Shown here in pieces: positions 42,052-49,355 of a stretch of DNA of 52,817 bases (the stretch's first letter is position 1; each line of letters begins with the position of its first letter). The stretch is from the NCBI GenBank assembly GCA_964606695.1, contig CAZSHG010000022.1, positions 1 through 52,817 on the forward strand. The letters run 5' to 3'. The translations under genes and the position numbers were made by a program. The notes beneath the pieces are model-generated. The model made no database searches, had not been told where the DNA came from, and was given only the letters and a program-made list of their open reading frames with translations. The stretch comes from CAZSHG01 sp964606695 [NCBI: uncultured bacterium] (GTDB lineage: Bacteria > UBP14 > UBA6098).

Positions 42052-43408
42052 GTGTCGTAAATTCACATTCATCGACCTTTTCGCGGGTTGTGGGGGGCTC
42101 AGTGAGGGATTCGAGCAGTTGGGCTTTATCCCGATAGCTCAAGTCGAAATGGATAGCAGGGCATGTGAAACCCTTCGCACAAGGCGACTATATCGCTTAT
42201 TGCGTGCATCGGGACAACAGGACGTCTATTTTGGATATCTCAAAGGCAGTATATCGCGCGATGAGATATATCTCGAATTCCCTGATATTATGGAGCAGGT
42301 CGATAAATGCGTGATCGAGGGTAAAATGACCGAGGGTAATCTCTGGAGTATAATTGAGAAAATAAATGAAAATCTTAAAACTGAAAAGCATTCAAGCGTA
42401 AATGTAATGATAGGTGGCCCTCCATGTCAGCCATATTCTCTTGCCGGGCGTTCGAGAGATCCGGACAGAATGCAAAACGATGAAAGGCATTTTCTCTACA
42501 AGCATTATCTTGAGATGTTACAGGCATATAAACCTGATTTCTTCGTTTATGAAAACGTCCCAGGGCTTTTTTCGGCCAAAGCGAAAGGCGAAGAAGTATT
42601 TAAAAAACTCCTGAAAGACTTCTCAAACATTCAACCGGAATATGCGATCACCCCACCTCTCGAAAAGGTCGTCCTTGATCCGGGTAGCTATATCCTGAAC
42701 AGCGTAAACTTTGGGGTTCCAGAGACAAGGCGCCGTTTAATAGTTATCGGATACAAGAAAGAACTTGAAAAAGAAAATCCAGACGTAGCTGACATCTTCG
42801 CTAAGTTACAGAAGCGATCTAAAATAGGAAATAAGGAGGTAACGGTTCGGGATGCAATTTCGGATTTACCCGCCCTTGAACCTGGCGAAGGCGAAGACCA
42901 GTGGTTTGGTCCATACGACCGCAAACACAATTTAACTTCGTATCAAAAGCAGATGAGAAAAGAATCGCCCGGTGTAATTAATCACAAAGCCAGAACACAC
43001 ATGGAAAGAGATAGAAAGCGTTACAGGTTCTTCATCGACCAATGCGAGAAGGATGGCGGTCGTGCCACTTTAAAAGACCTTCAGGAGAAACGTCCAGACC
43101 TCCTTCCTGAACACAAGCATCTGGATAAGTTTATCGACCGTTTTAAAGTTCAGTGCTGGGATAAACCTTCATCAACAATCGTAGCCCATATCTCGAAAGA
43201 CGGCCATTACTACATACACCCGGATCCGGAACAATGCAGGTCATTCACTGTCCGGGAAGCCGCTCGATGTCAATCCTTCCCTGATAATTACATGTTTGAA
43301 GGACCGAGGACAGAGCAATTTAGACAGGTTGGTAATGCTGTTCCGCCTATACTTGCAAAAGCTATCGCGCAAGCGATCTTAGAGGAATTGAATAGTATCT
43401 ATGGATGA
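42044..43408 (+). CDS. C5-cytosine DNA methyltransferase (Dcm family)
   Basis: A 454-aa enzyme with all main motifs: I FIDLFAGCGGLSEGF (residues 8-22), IV GGPPCQPYS with catalytic C128, VI YENV, VIII ETRRRLIVIGY, IX RSFTVREAARCQSFP, X QVGNAVPP. The distance from motif I to IV is long (about 105 residues), as in methyltransferases of large restriction-like operons. It methylates an unknown cytosine site, presumably marking self DNA for the paraMORC system. It overlaps both neighbours by 8 bp. 5-methylcytosine deamination gives T:G mismatches, which explains the glycosylase gene that follows. Confidence 0.95.
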   Translation: MTKCRKFTFIDLFAGCGGLSEGFEQLGFIPIAQVEMDSRACETLRTRRLYRLLRASGQQDVYFGYLKGSISRDEIYLEFPDIMEQVDKCVIEGKMTEGNLWSIIEKINENLKTEKHSSVNVMIGGPPCQPYSLAGRSRDPDRMQNDERHFLYKHYLEMLQAYKPDFFVYENVPGLFSAKAKGEEVFKKLLKDFSNIQPEYAITPPLEKVVLDPGSYILNSVNFGVPETRRRLIVIGYKKELEKENPDVADIFAKLQKRSKIGNKEVTVRDAISDLPALEPGEGEDQWFGPYDRKHNLTSYQKQMRKESPGVINHKARTHMERDRKRYRFFIDQCEKDGGRATLKDLQEKRPDLLPEHKHLDKFIDRFKVQCWDKPSSTIVAHISKDGHYYIHPDPEQCRSFTVREAARCQSFPDNYMFEGPRTEQFRQVGNAVPPILAKAIAQAILEELNSIYG

Positions 43409-44048
43409 TTCTATTCAGCAGGCTATTTTCCAGAATTATTCCAGAAATGGTCGAGTTTATCCCTGGCGGGAGACGAAAGATCCGTATCGGATCATGATTG
43501 CTGAATTTATGTTGCACAGGACCAGAGCTGACCAGGTAGTTCCAGTCTATCAGGAATTCATTGAACGCTATCCAACCGTTGAATCTCTCGCAAATGCAGA
43601 ATACCAGGACATTAAAGATGTAACCGATCATCTCGGCCTGCACTGGCGGAGCAAACATTTCGTAAAAGCCGCTGAATACGTCGGCGAAAGATTCGGCGGC
43701 AATTTTCCGGATGAAAGAGAAAAACTTTGTGAAATACCGGGCGTCGGAGATTACGTCGCTGGAGCTATTCTGACGGTTTGTTTCCAGAAGCCCGTATATG
43801 TCGTGGATTCGAATATTGCCCGTTTCATTAACCGGTATTATGGCCTGGGCTTAACGGGCGAAATCAGGCGAAAGAAAGCAATCATCGAAAAAGCCGAAGA
43901 TCTTTTTGAAACTGAAAAGCCCGGCGAGTTTCTCTTTGCGATTATCGATTTCACATCGTTAATTTGCAAGCCGCGAAACCCGCTTTGCGAAGAATGCGAG
44001 TTAAGAAAAAAATGCGAATTTTTCCCTGGCACCAACGCTCCCGCGTAG
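43401..44048 (+). CDS. MIG-like HhH-GPD thymine-DNA glycosylase with 4Fe-4S cluster
   Basis: A 215-aa EndoIII/MutY-superfamily glycosylase. The helix-hairpin-helix reads IPGVGDYVAGAI (112-123); Y118 stands where EndoIII has the catalytic lysine, as in Mig.Mth thymine-DNA glycosylase, and the catalytic aspartate is D136 (VVDSNI), with the usual 18-residue spacing. The FeS loop is C-x6-C-x2-C-x5-C. A Tyr at this position implies a monofunctional mismatch glycosylase, fitting repair of T:G arising from the adjacent methyltransferase, the job Vsr does elsewhere. The start overlaps the methyltransferase by 8 bp and a terminator overlaps its stop. Confidence 0.88.
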   Translation: MDDSIQQAIFQNYSRNGRVYPWRETKDPYRIMIAEFMLHRTRADQVVPVYQEFIERYPTVESLANAEYQDIKDVTDHLGLHWRSKHFVKAAEYVGERFGGNFPDEREKLCEIPGVGDYVAGAILTVCFQKPVYVVDSNIARFINRYYGLGLTGEIRRKKAIIEKAEDLFETEKPGEFLFAIIDFTSLICKPRNPLCEECELRKKCEFFPGTNAPA

Positions 44049-44058
44049 GAGCTTTTTT
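44037..44058 (+). terminator. Rho-independent terminator closing the paraMORC operon
   Basis: GCTCC (44037-44041) pairs with GGAGC (44048-44052) over a 6-nt loop, followed by six T. The stop codon of the glycosylase gene lies across the loop and 3' arm. Confidence 0.75.
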
Positions 44059-44571
44059 ATGGCGCTCTGCGTCGAATTGTCCTGGGAAGTAATTACCGCG
44101 GAGCGGATAGAACGAGGGATATCGTAAAATCGGATTACGAAAAAAAGTTCGGCGGGGGGCGAAAAACGCCTTGACGGGGGATTCGATGCGGGGTATTTTG
44201 ATAATGTTAATTTAGTTAATAGGTCGTTCATTGGAAATGCAAGTTCGGTGGGCCGAAAATCGCGGCCTTACCTCAAAAAGAGGCGTTTTTGCGCAAAACC
44301 GCATGGTTGAGCCGGGCGAAGGCATTTGCGCCTCGGGCGGAGGCCTTTGTATCTCGGGCGGAGGCATTTGTATCTCGGGCGGAGGCCTTGGTATCTCGGG
44401 CGGAGGTGTTTGCACTTCGGGCGAAGGCATTTGTATCTCGGGCGGAGGTTTCTGCATGGCTTCTTTTTTGGTCTGTAACGGTAATATTTTTGTTTGCGGC
44501 GTTTATTTTTTGTTAAACGGCCGTTGTATTTTGTGCTGTATTTCAAAAAAGTTTAAAAGGAGGACGGAGAA
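44049..44571. other. Intergenic region with 21-bp minisatellite
   Basis: About 520 bp with no convincing gene. The left half (44059-44230) shows no recognised element. The right half holds the 21-bp array (44313-44459). Open frames exist on both strands across the array because 21 is divisible by three, but none has a good ribosome site or non-repeat homology. AAAGGAGGACGGAG before 44572 is the ribosome site of the next gene. Confidence 0.6.
44313..44459. repeat. GC-rich tandem array, seven 21-bp units
   Basis: Units start at 44313, 44334, 44355, 44376, 44397, 44418 and 44439, exactly 21 bp apart. The consensus is CGGGCGGAGGCATTTGTATCT with limited variation at positions 7, 11-12 and 16-20. 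Five units contain GGAGG. It is unrelated in sequence to the AT-rich 21-bp array at 30256-30444. It lies 110 bp upstream of the 137-aa gene. It may be a minisatellite or a protein-binding array. Confidence 0.85.
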
Positions 44572-44985
44572 ATGTCCATGCACACCAGAAAACCTTGCAA
44601 ACTCGACTATAAAACTTATCTCACCTGGATGCGGGAGTTCGTGAAGTGGCTCACTGCACATGCCGGGGACTCGGATTATCCGTCGCATATCGTGCCGAGT
44701 ATCGCGGATTTCGAGGATTTGATCGATCAGTTCGAGTCGATTCTGGGGCCATATGAAAATCTTATAACCCTTGCAAACGCCAAAAACAAGCTTTACACGG
44801 CGGCGTTTGAGAACCTAAGCGATAAATTAGTGCAGATAAAAATGGCGCTGGTCACTATCGCCGAGGATCCGGATATTCTTGCGCTTTTCGACCCTCTCCC
44901 TCGTTCCACAGCTCTTTCCTCGTTTCCCTCGTTCCACAGCTCCAGCTGTGGAACGCCACTGCCCTCGAAGCTCCGCTTCGACTAA
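44572..44985 (+). CDS. Small helical protein, unknown function, C-terminus made of palindromic repeats
   Basis: Residues 1-107 look like a genuine helical protein (LDYKTYLTWMREFVKWLT, ANAKNKLYTAAFENLSDKLVQ in parts) with no known motif. From about residue 108 the frame runs into the palindrome cluster starting near 44890 and reads proline/serine-rich junk (PLPRSTALSSF...) to the stop at 44983. I infer that repeat DNA was inserted into, and replaced, the natural 3' end. An excellent ribosome site (AAAGGAGGACGGAG) precedes the ATG. Without a known full-length relative I cannot say what was lost. Confidence 0.65.
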   Translation: MSMHTRKPCKLDYKTYLTWMREFVKWLTAHAGDSDYPSHIVPSIADFEDLIDQFESILGPYENLITLANAKNKLYTAAFENLSDKLVQIKMALVTIAEDPDILALFDPLPRSTALSSFPSFHSSSCGTPLPSKLRFD

Positions 44986-45034
44986 GCGAAGCATAGCTTC
45001 GGACGCATTTTCATCGCATAGCTGGAGCTATGCG
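44931..45034. repeat. Cluster of four short palindromes centred on AGCTCC/AGCTGG
   Basis: Palindromes: 44931-44954 (24 bp, perfect, around AGCTCCAGCT), 44965-44981 (TCGAAGC-TCC-GCTTCGA), 44987-45001 (CGAAGC-ATA-GCTTCG) and 45015-45034 (20 bp, perfect, CGCATAGCTGGAGCTATGCG). The half-site CTCGTTCCACAGCT is also present once more at 44900-44913. Different arm sequences but the same small-loop design suggest a family of insertable palindromic elements. Confidence 0.8.
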
Positions 45035-45114
45035 GCGAGACGTGAAAAGGAACAGTTGGTAAAGGGAAAAATCTCCTTTCGTTATTCGTTCCGGTCGATT
45101 ATTTTCTTTCCGCG

Positions 45115-46203
45115 ATGAATTTGTTACTTCTGACATGCGAAGGATTTCTCACCGGGGCGACGCGATCGACGTCGCTACTGGCGACGGGTTTGGTGGGGCG
45201 AGGACATCGGGTTTTCATCGGGTGCCCGCCGGGATCTTTGCTGGAGGGGCTTGTCGATGGTTCGGGCGTAACCGTGGTGCCGATGGAGTTCCGAAACAAG
45301 ATTGATTTCGAGACAATGCGGAAGATACGGGACCTCGTTCGGGCGGAGGATATCGACGTGGTCAACGCGCAATCGAGCACAGACAGGTATTTATCCATAT
45401 TCGCGAAGAAGCTCTACAAGCTACCGGCGCACGTGGTTCACACGCGTCGGCAGAGGTCGCTGAGCATGGGCGGCGCGATACAACGGAAATTCTACGTCGG
45501 AGGGACGTCGAAGATTGTCCTCGTCAGCAATCAGCTCAAGGTGCATTTCGTCGAAAAGGGATATCCGCAGAATCACCTGCATGTCATATACAACGGTTTT
45601 TCGCGCGGGTTTTTCGATCACGCCGACGCGGATCGAATCGACAAATTGAAGCAATGCTACGGTATTAAACCGGATGACACGGTCGTCGGATGCATATCGC
45701 GATTGAAGAACCAGGAGCAGTTGGTTCGCGCGGGGCGGTTCCTGCCGGAAGATGTTAAAATTTTCTTTGCTGGCATCGAGCCGGGGCTGTTCGACGATCT
45801 GGCGGAAGAGTTGAATATTCGCAACGAGATAATCTACGCCGGGATGGTTCCGGTGGACGACGTCGTTAATTATTACGGCCTTCTGGACGTTTTTGTCCTG
45901 CCCTCTACAATGGACGGATTCGGGTTGGTGCTCGTCGAGGCTATGGGGATGGGGGTGCCGGTGGTTGCCACGCGGTCATTCGGCATCATCGATGTTCTGG
46001 ACGACCAGCGCAACGGCCTGTGGTTCGAGGACGGCGACGTCGAGGGACTCGCCGACAAAATAAAACTCGTCCTGTTTGACGCAGAGGTCAGAGGGAAGCT
46101 TATCGAGAACGGCAGGAGAGCCGCCTTCGAGAGGTTCACTATCGAGAAGACCGTCGATAATTACGAGAGGTTTTTTAGGGAATTGATAAAGCGGGACGAT
46201 TAA
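45115..46203 (+). CDS. GT4-family glycosyltransferase
   Basis: A 362-aa GT-B glycosyltransferase. The N-terminal domain has the glycine-rich loop region (EGFLTGATRSTSLLATGLVGRGH, in two parts) and the C-terminal domain has the donor-site motif DGFGLVLVEAMGMGVPVVAT (about 261-280). In the E-x7-E motif the first glutamate is aspartate, a conservative change. It probably transfers a nucleotide-activated sugar to a cell-surface glycan; nothing shows which sugar. The ATG is chosen by fit to the family; no clear ribosome site lies before it and palindromic repeats occupy its upstream region. Confidence 0.85.
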   Translation: MNLLLLTCEGFLTGATRSTSLLATGLVGRGHRVFIGCPPGSLLEGLVDGSGVTVVPMEFRNKIDFETMRKIRDLVRAEDIDVVNAQSSTDRYLSIFAKKLYKLPAHVVHTRRQRSLSMGGAIQRKFYVGGTSKIVLVSNQLKVHFVEKGYPQNHLHVIYNGFSRGFFDHADADRIDKLKQCYGIKPDDTVVGCISRLKNQEQLVRAGRFLPEDVKIFFAGIEPGLFDDLAEELNIRNEIIYAGMVPVDDVVNYYGLLDVFVLPSTMDGFGLVLVEAMGMGVPVVATRSFGIIDVLDDQRNGLWFEDGDVEGLADKIKLVLFDAEVRGKLIENGRRAAFERFTIEKTVDNYERFFRELIKRDD

Positions 46204-46222
46204 AGTTTGGGTTTTGGAAGAT

Positions 46223-46642
46223 TTACTTTATCTGATGGAGATTGAATTTTCGGTAGAATTTGCTTCTTTCGGTTAAACCGTATATTTCCACGCGTTTGAT
46301 ATCGGCGTCGGGCGGGAAACGTTCGTCGTGTTTCCGCAGGTTTGAAAGCTTGAGCCAATAAGTATCTCCTCGACCCGCGATGAATTCGATTTGGTGGATA
46401 TAACCTTCCGACCAGCATGAACCGTTGACATCTATAACGACTTCCCTAAGGCCGAAATCTTCGTGGTTTTGAATTAATAGTCCGGGTGTTCCTTTTCTGA
46501 CCTCGTAATGCGCCTTGATATTTACCCTTTTGGGCATGAAAGAGCACTTAGGTATCCACACTCCCAGGAGGATTGTCCCGAGTGCGACGGCGATAACAAT
46601 CGCGACAAAACCAAATATATTACTTAATGGATTCTTCTCCAT
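46223..46642 (-). CDS. Single-span membrane protein of unknown function, 139 aa
   Basis: One N-terminal transmembrane helix (about residues 8-30), then an extracytoplasmic beta-rich domain (VNIKAHYEVRKGTPGLLIQ, in parts, and DADIKRVEIYGLTERS). GGGGAG precedes the ATG. It stands alone between convergent GT4 and its own upstream region. No motif is recognised. Confidence 0.65.
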   Translation of the reverse strand: MEKNPLSNIFGFVAIVIAVALGTILLGVWIPKCSFMPKRVNIKAHYEVRKGTPGLLIQNHEDFGLREVVIDVNGSCWSEGYIHQIEFIAGRGDTYWLKLSNLRKHDERFPPDADIKRVEIYGLTERSKFYRKFNLHQIK

Positions 46643-46699
46643 TGGCGCTCCCCATATTCTATTAATAATATATTTATATTCAGTTTAATGTCAAGAAAA

Positions 46700-46828
46700 A
46701 TGTTTGGGATTTATAGATATTTTTCCTCGAAAGCAGTTCCATTATACAAGAGAGAAGTAGAGAATAAAGGTATCCGTAGGATACTGAAGGATTTAGAAGA
46801 AAATATACGAGACGATTTGCCGTCCTGA
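46700..46828 (+). CDS. Possible 42-aa charged helical protein
   Basis: ATG 46700 to TGA 46828. The peptide MFGIYRYFSSKAVPLYKREV continues into a charged helix (RRILKDLEENIRDDLPS). It has protein-like composition, but only a weak AAGAAAA precedes it and no homolog is known to me. It sits in the otherwise empty 294-bp gap 46643-46936. Confidence 0.3.
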   Translation: MFGIYRYFSSKAVPLYKREVENKGIRRILKDLEENIRDDLPS

Positions 46829-46891
46829 TTTGTTAAACCAGGCATGACATGGAAGGCTAATTATGGATGTCAACAATTGTTATCAAGCAAT

Positions 46892-46920
46892 AAAAAAGGG
46901 CGGCGGAATTCGCCGCCCTT
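46892..46920 (-). terminator. Rho-independent terminator of the 760-aa gene
   Basis: A 10-bp GC-rich stem (46896-46905 with 46911-46920) around a GAATT loop. On the minus strand it is followed by a T-run (complement of 46892-46897). It lies 17 bp after the stop of the leftward 760-aa gene. Confidence 0.85.
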
Positions 46921-46936
46921 CGACCCTTCGACTTGT

Positions 46937-49219
46937 CTATTCCTGTTCGGAATGTGGTGGTTGTTTAGGCGGTGGTGGAGGTGGTGTGCCGCTTTTAGCC
47001 GCCTTTCTTGCCTGACGTTTTTTCCTGGTCTTCTCAACGATGTATTTCACGAAGGCATAAATAACCACGATCAAACCGCCGATTATCCAGGGAATCGAAA
47101 TAGCCACCCCGCTAACCGACAGTATCCGCGCGATACCCGACAATATCAGCAGGATAACGAATCCGATTAACAATGAACCTATAAATACACTGAATATTTT
47201 TTTCTCGCCTTTCGATATCTTGTCGAAGATCACCAGCAGGCTTTTTGCGAAGATATAGAACCCAATAATTGCCAGAAGCACCACGATGAAAGATAGGAAG
47301 TTCTTGATACCGCGCCTGGTGTATCTAACCTTAACTTCAGGGAACGGGCCTTCTTCGTCCTCGGGCACCACGAACTTCTGGAACCGATGTAGCGCGCCGA
47401 CCTCGGGTATATCTATCCGCACGGGCATTACGCCCTTCTGGCTCGATGTGTAACTTACCTGTTGGACGGCCTCTTTCAGTTCCTCCTCATAAGATACCTG
47501 TGATTCCAGCATACGCTGGGATTTCGCCTCCTGCGGGGCGATGTTGACTCCGAATTCGTCCTCAACTTCCTCGTTCCTTGCGCGCCCGAATTCTCCAGAA
47601 GAAACTCCGCTCCAGCCTTCCTGCATATTGCCGCCGAAACCGGTATAGGTGTAGCCATAGGGCAAATACAGCGATAGGTTCATGACGCTGACCGGCACAT
47701 CGACCTTGGGCAGAGTAACCCGTCGTTTCCCGAAAGCCCCCAGTTTCTTGTCTTTCACGAAGTAAACGATCTCGACGGGGAAGGTCGTTGCGTCCTCGCC
47801 GCCGCGCGATTTTTCCATCGGGACAAGAACCCGATTCTTATCGCCCTTGCCTGGTTTTGAAGGACTTCCGCCGACGAAAAGCGACCATAACTCCGCGTCT
47901 TCGGGCAGATCGAGCGAAAGAAATTGTTTGAGATTATTACGGATGCTATACGTCCCGCGAATGATATAATTTCCCTCGCCGGTCAGGATTGCAACGAACG
48001 ACGCGTTATCAGCCGTAGCGACTTTGACGGGAAGATCCTCGTGCTTCTCGATGTCCAGAACGATCTTATATGGTGTTTCGAGATATTTGAATGCGAGGAT
48101 TATCGGATGGTTCGTTCTGTTCCAGAGGTTCTGCGGTAGTTCAGATCGATCGATGCGTGTGGCAACGTCCAGCGCATCTTCCATAAGAGTAACCTCGACG
48201 TTCGTAGTCGCGACCACGCCGATGTAACCTTTCTCTCGATCCACGCCGACGCACTCGACGTTCGGCATTTCGACTACCGCACTGACGCCCTCCATGCTTC
48301 TCTCGTAATCGCAGGTTACCGTTATCGTCCCCGAAGCCGGGAATTTGAGATACGCGCTGATAATACGCACATCGCCCTCGTCCTCCATCTTCCAATCGCG
48401 GAGGTTGCCCGAACGGACGTCGAGTATTCGCACGTCTTCGGGCACCTCGAACCTGAGCACATCGACTTTACCCTGAACCACAGAGAAAACGATTTCGGAG
48501 GATCCTCGAACAAGCCCTTCGCCAACCGAGAATAGTGTCCTTACTTCGGAATAAACAATCGGTTCGAGTTCCTTTTCCTTTTCTTCGGGAAGCGCCTTCA
48601 TCCATTCGCAATAAAGGTAATCCGTGGAGGGCACGAAAGCATCGATCACAGTCCGGTTGCGGGAAGCTCGACTCGAAATCCTGCTCGCCGGATTCAATTT
48701 GACCTCGATGTCCCTTTCAGGCAACGTCAACGTGAACCGTGTCGAACTGGTCCGCGGGATGTTGAGCCGGAAATTAGTCACGTGTTCCGTCAATTCCATC
48801 ACGAAACCGGCTTTGAATGTGTAATTTCCGGGGCCCTTGAGAACAAGTGTGTGCTTGCTCGAATACGGCAATATCGGCGCGGTCTCGCCATCCAACCTGG
48901 GCGACGATAGTGGAAGCGACTGATCGAACAGAGGCACCTGCACGTAATCGTCCTTCAACACGACTATCGGGATCGAAACGTCCCCGCGAAGGATGCCGTC
49001 GGATATCACAGCCTCGTATTCCGCGTAGGGAATGATGTAATCCACCGGCGGGTCGAGTTGCGTGTCCGAAGTTTTCATCGAAAGCTCGATTAGTTCGCGA
49101 AGTTCCGTCCACGGGATATCCACGTTGGTTTTTGGCAGTGTCGGAAGAGAATCGACTGTTTGTCCCGATAAGACCAGAACAATCGTTAGACAGGCGATAA
49201 TGATAACTTTTTTCGACAT
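46937..49219 (-). CDS. Large envelope protein with C-terminal membrane helices, 760 aa
   Basis: Not assigned to a family. A signal peptide (residues 4-24) is followed by a long extracytoplasmic beta-rich region (about 25-620) resembling repeated jelly-roll or beta-sandwich domains. Three hydrophobic spans (about 640-660, 675-697, 703-725) and a basic, proline-rich cytoplasmic tail (KKRQARKAAKSG, then PPPPPPKQPP) close the protein. The topology suggests a sensor or scaffold anchored in the inner membrane. GAGGAGGGG precedes the ATG, with a promoter upstream and a terminator downstream, so it is monocistronic. Confidence 0.75.
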   Translation of the reverse strand: MSKKVIIIACLTIVLVLSGQTVDSLPTLPKTNVDIPWTELRELIELSMKTSDTQLDPPVDYIIPYAEYEAVISDGILRGDVSIPIVVLKDDYVQVPLFDQSLPLSSPRLDGETAPILPYSSKHTLVLKGPGNYTFKAGFVMELTEHVTNFRLNIPRTSSTRFTLTLPERDIEVKLNPASRISSRASRNRTVIDAFVPSTDYLYCEWMKALPEEKEKELEPIVYSEVRTLFSVGEGLVRGSSEIVFSVVQGKVDVLRFEVPEDVRILDVRSGNLRDWKMEDEGDVRIISAYLKFPASGTITVTCDYERSMEGVSAVVEMPNVECVGVDREKGYIGVVATTNVEVTLMEDALDVATRIDRSELPQNLWNRTNHPIILAFKYLETPYKIVLDIEKHEDLPVKVATADNASFVAILTGEGNYIIRGTYSIRNNLKQFLSLDLPEDAELWSLFVGGSPSKPGKGDKNRVLVPMEKSRGGEDATTFPVEIVYFVKDKKLGAFGKRRVTLPKVDVPVSVMNLSLYLPYGYTYTGFGGNMQEGWSGVSSGEFGRARNEEVEDEFGVNIAPQEAKSQRMLESQVSYEEELKEAVQQVSYTSSQKGVMPVRIDIPEVGALHRFQKFVVPEDEEGPFPEVKVRYTRRGIKNFLSFIVVLLAIIGFYIFAKSLLVIFDKISKGEKKIFSVFIGSLLIGFVILLILSGIARILSVSGVAISIPWIIGGLIVVIYAFVKYIVEKTRKKRQARKAAKSGTPPPPPPKQPPHSEQE

Positions 49220-49254
49220 GACCCCTCCTCGGAATCGAGGTTAAATTTCATATC

Positions 49255-49282
49255 AATATACAATGTCTAAATCAACTGTCAA
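49255..49282 (-). promoter_or_regulatory. Predicted promoter of the 760-aa gene
   Basis: On the minus strand TTGACA (49282-49277), 16-bp spacer, TATATT (49260-49255), about 35 bp before the ATG. Confidence 0.65.
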
Positions 49283-49355
49283 TACGAAACAAGCGGTTCC
49301 GGAAATCTGCAGAAAAAAAATTCATAAGGAATAGACTTATTTAAATAGGCTTCAA

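Noticed and set aside
44231-44644. Glycine/cysteine-rich or proline-rich proteins over the second 21-bp array
   Set aside because: Frames on both strands are open because 21 is a multiple of three; none has a ribosome site or sequence beyond the repeat.
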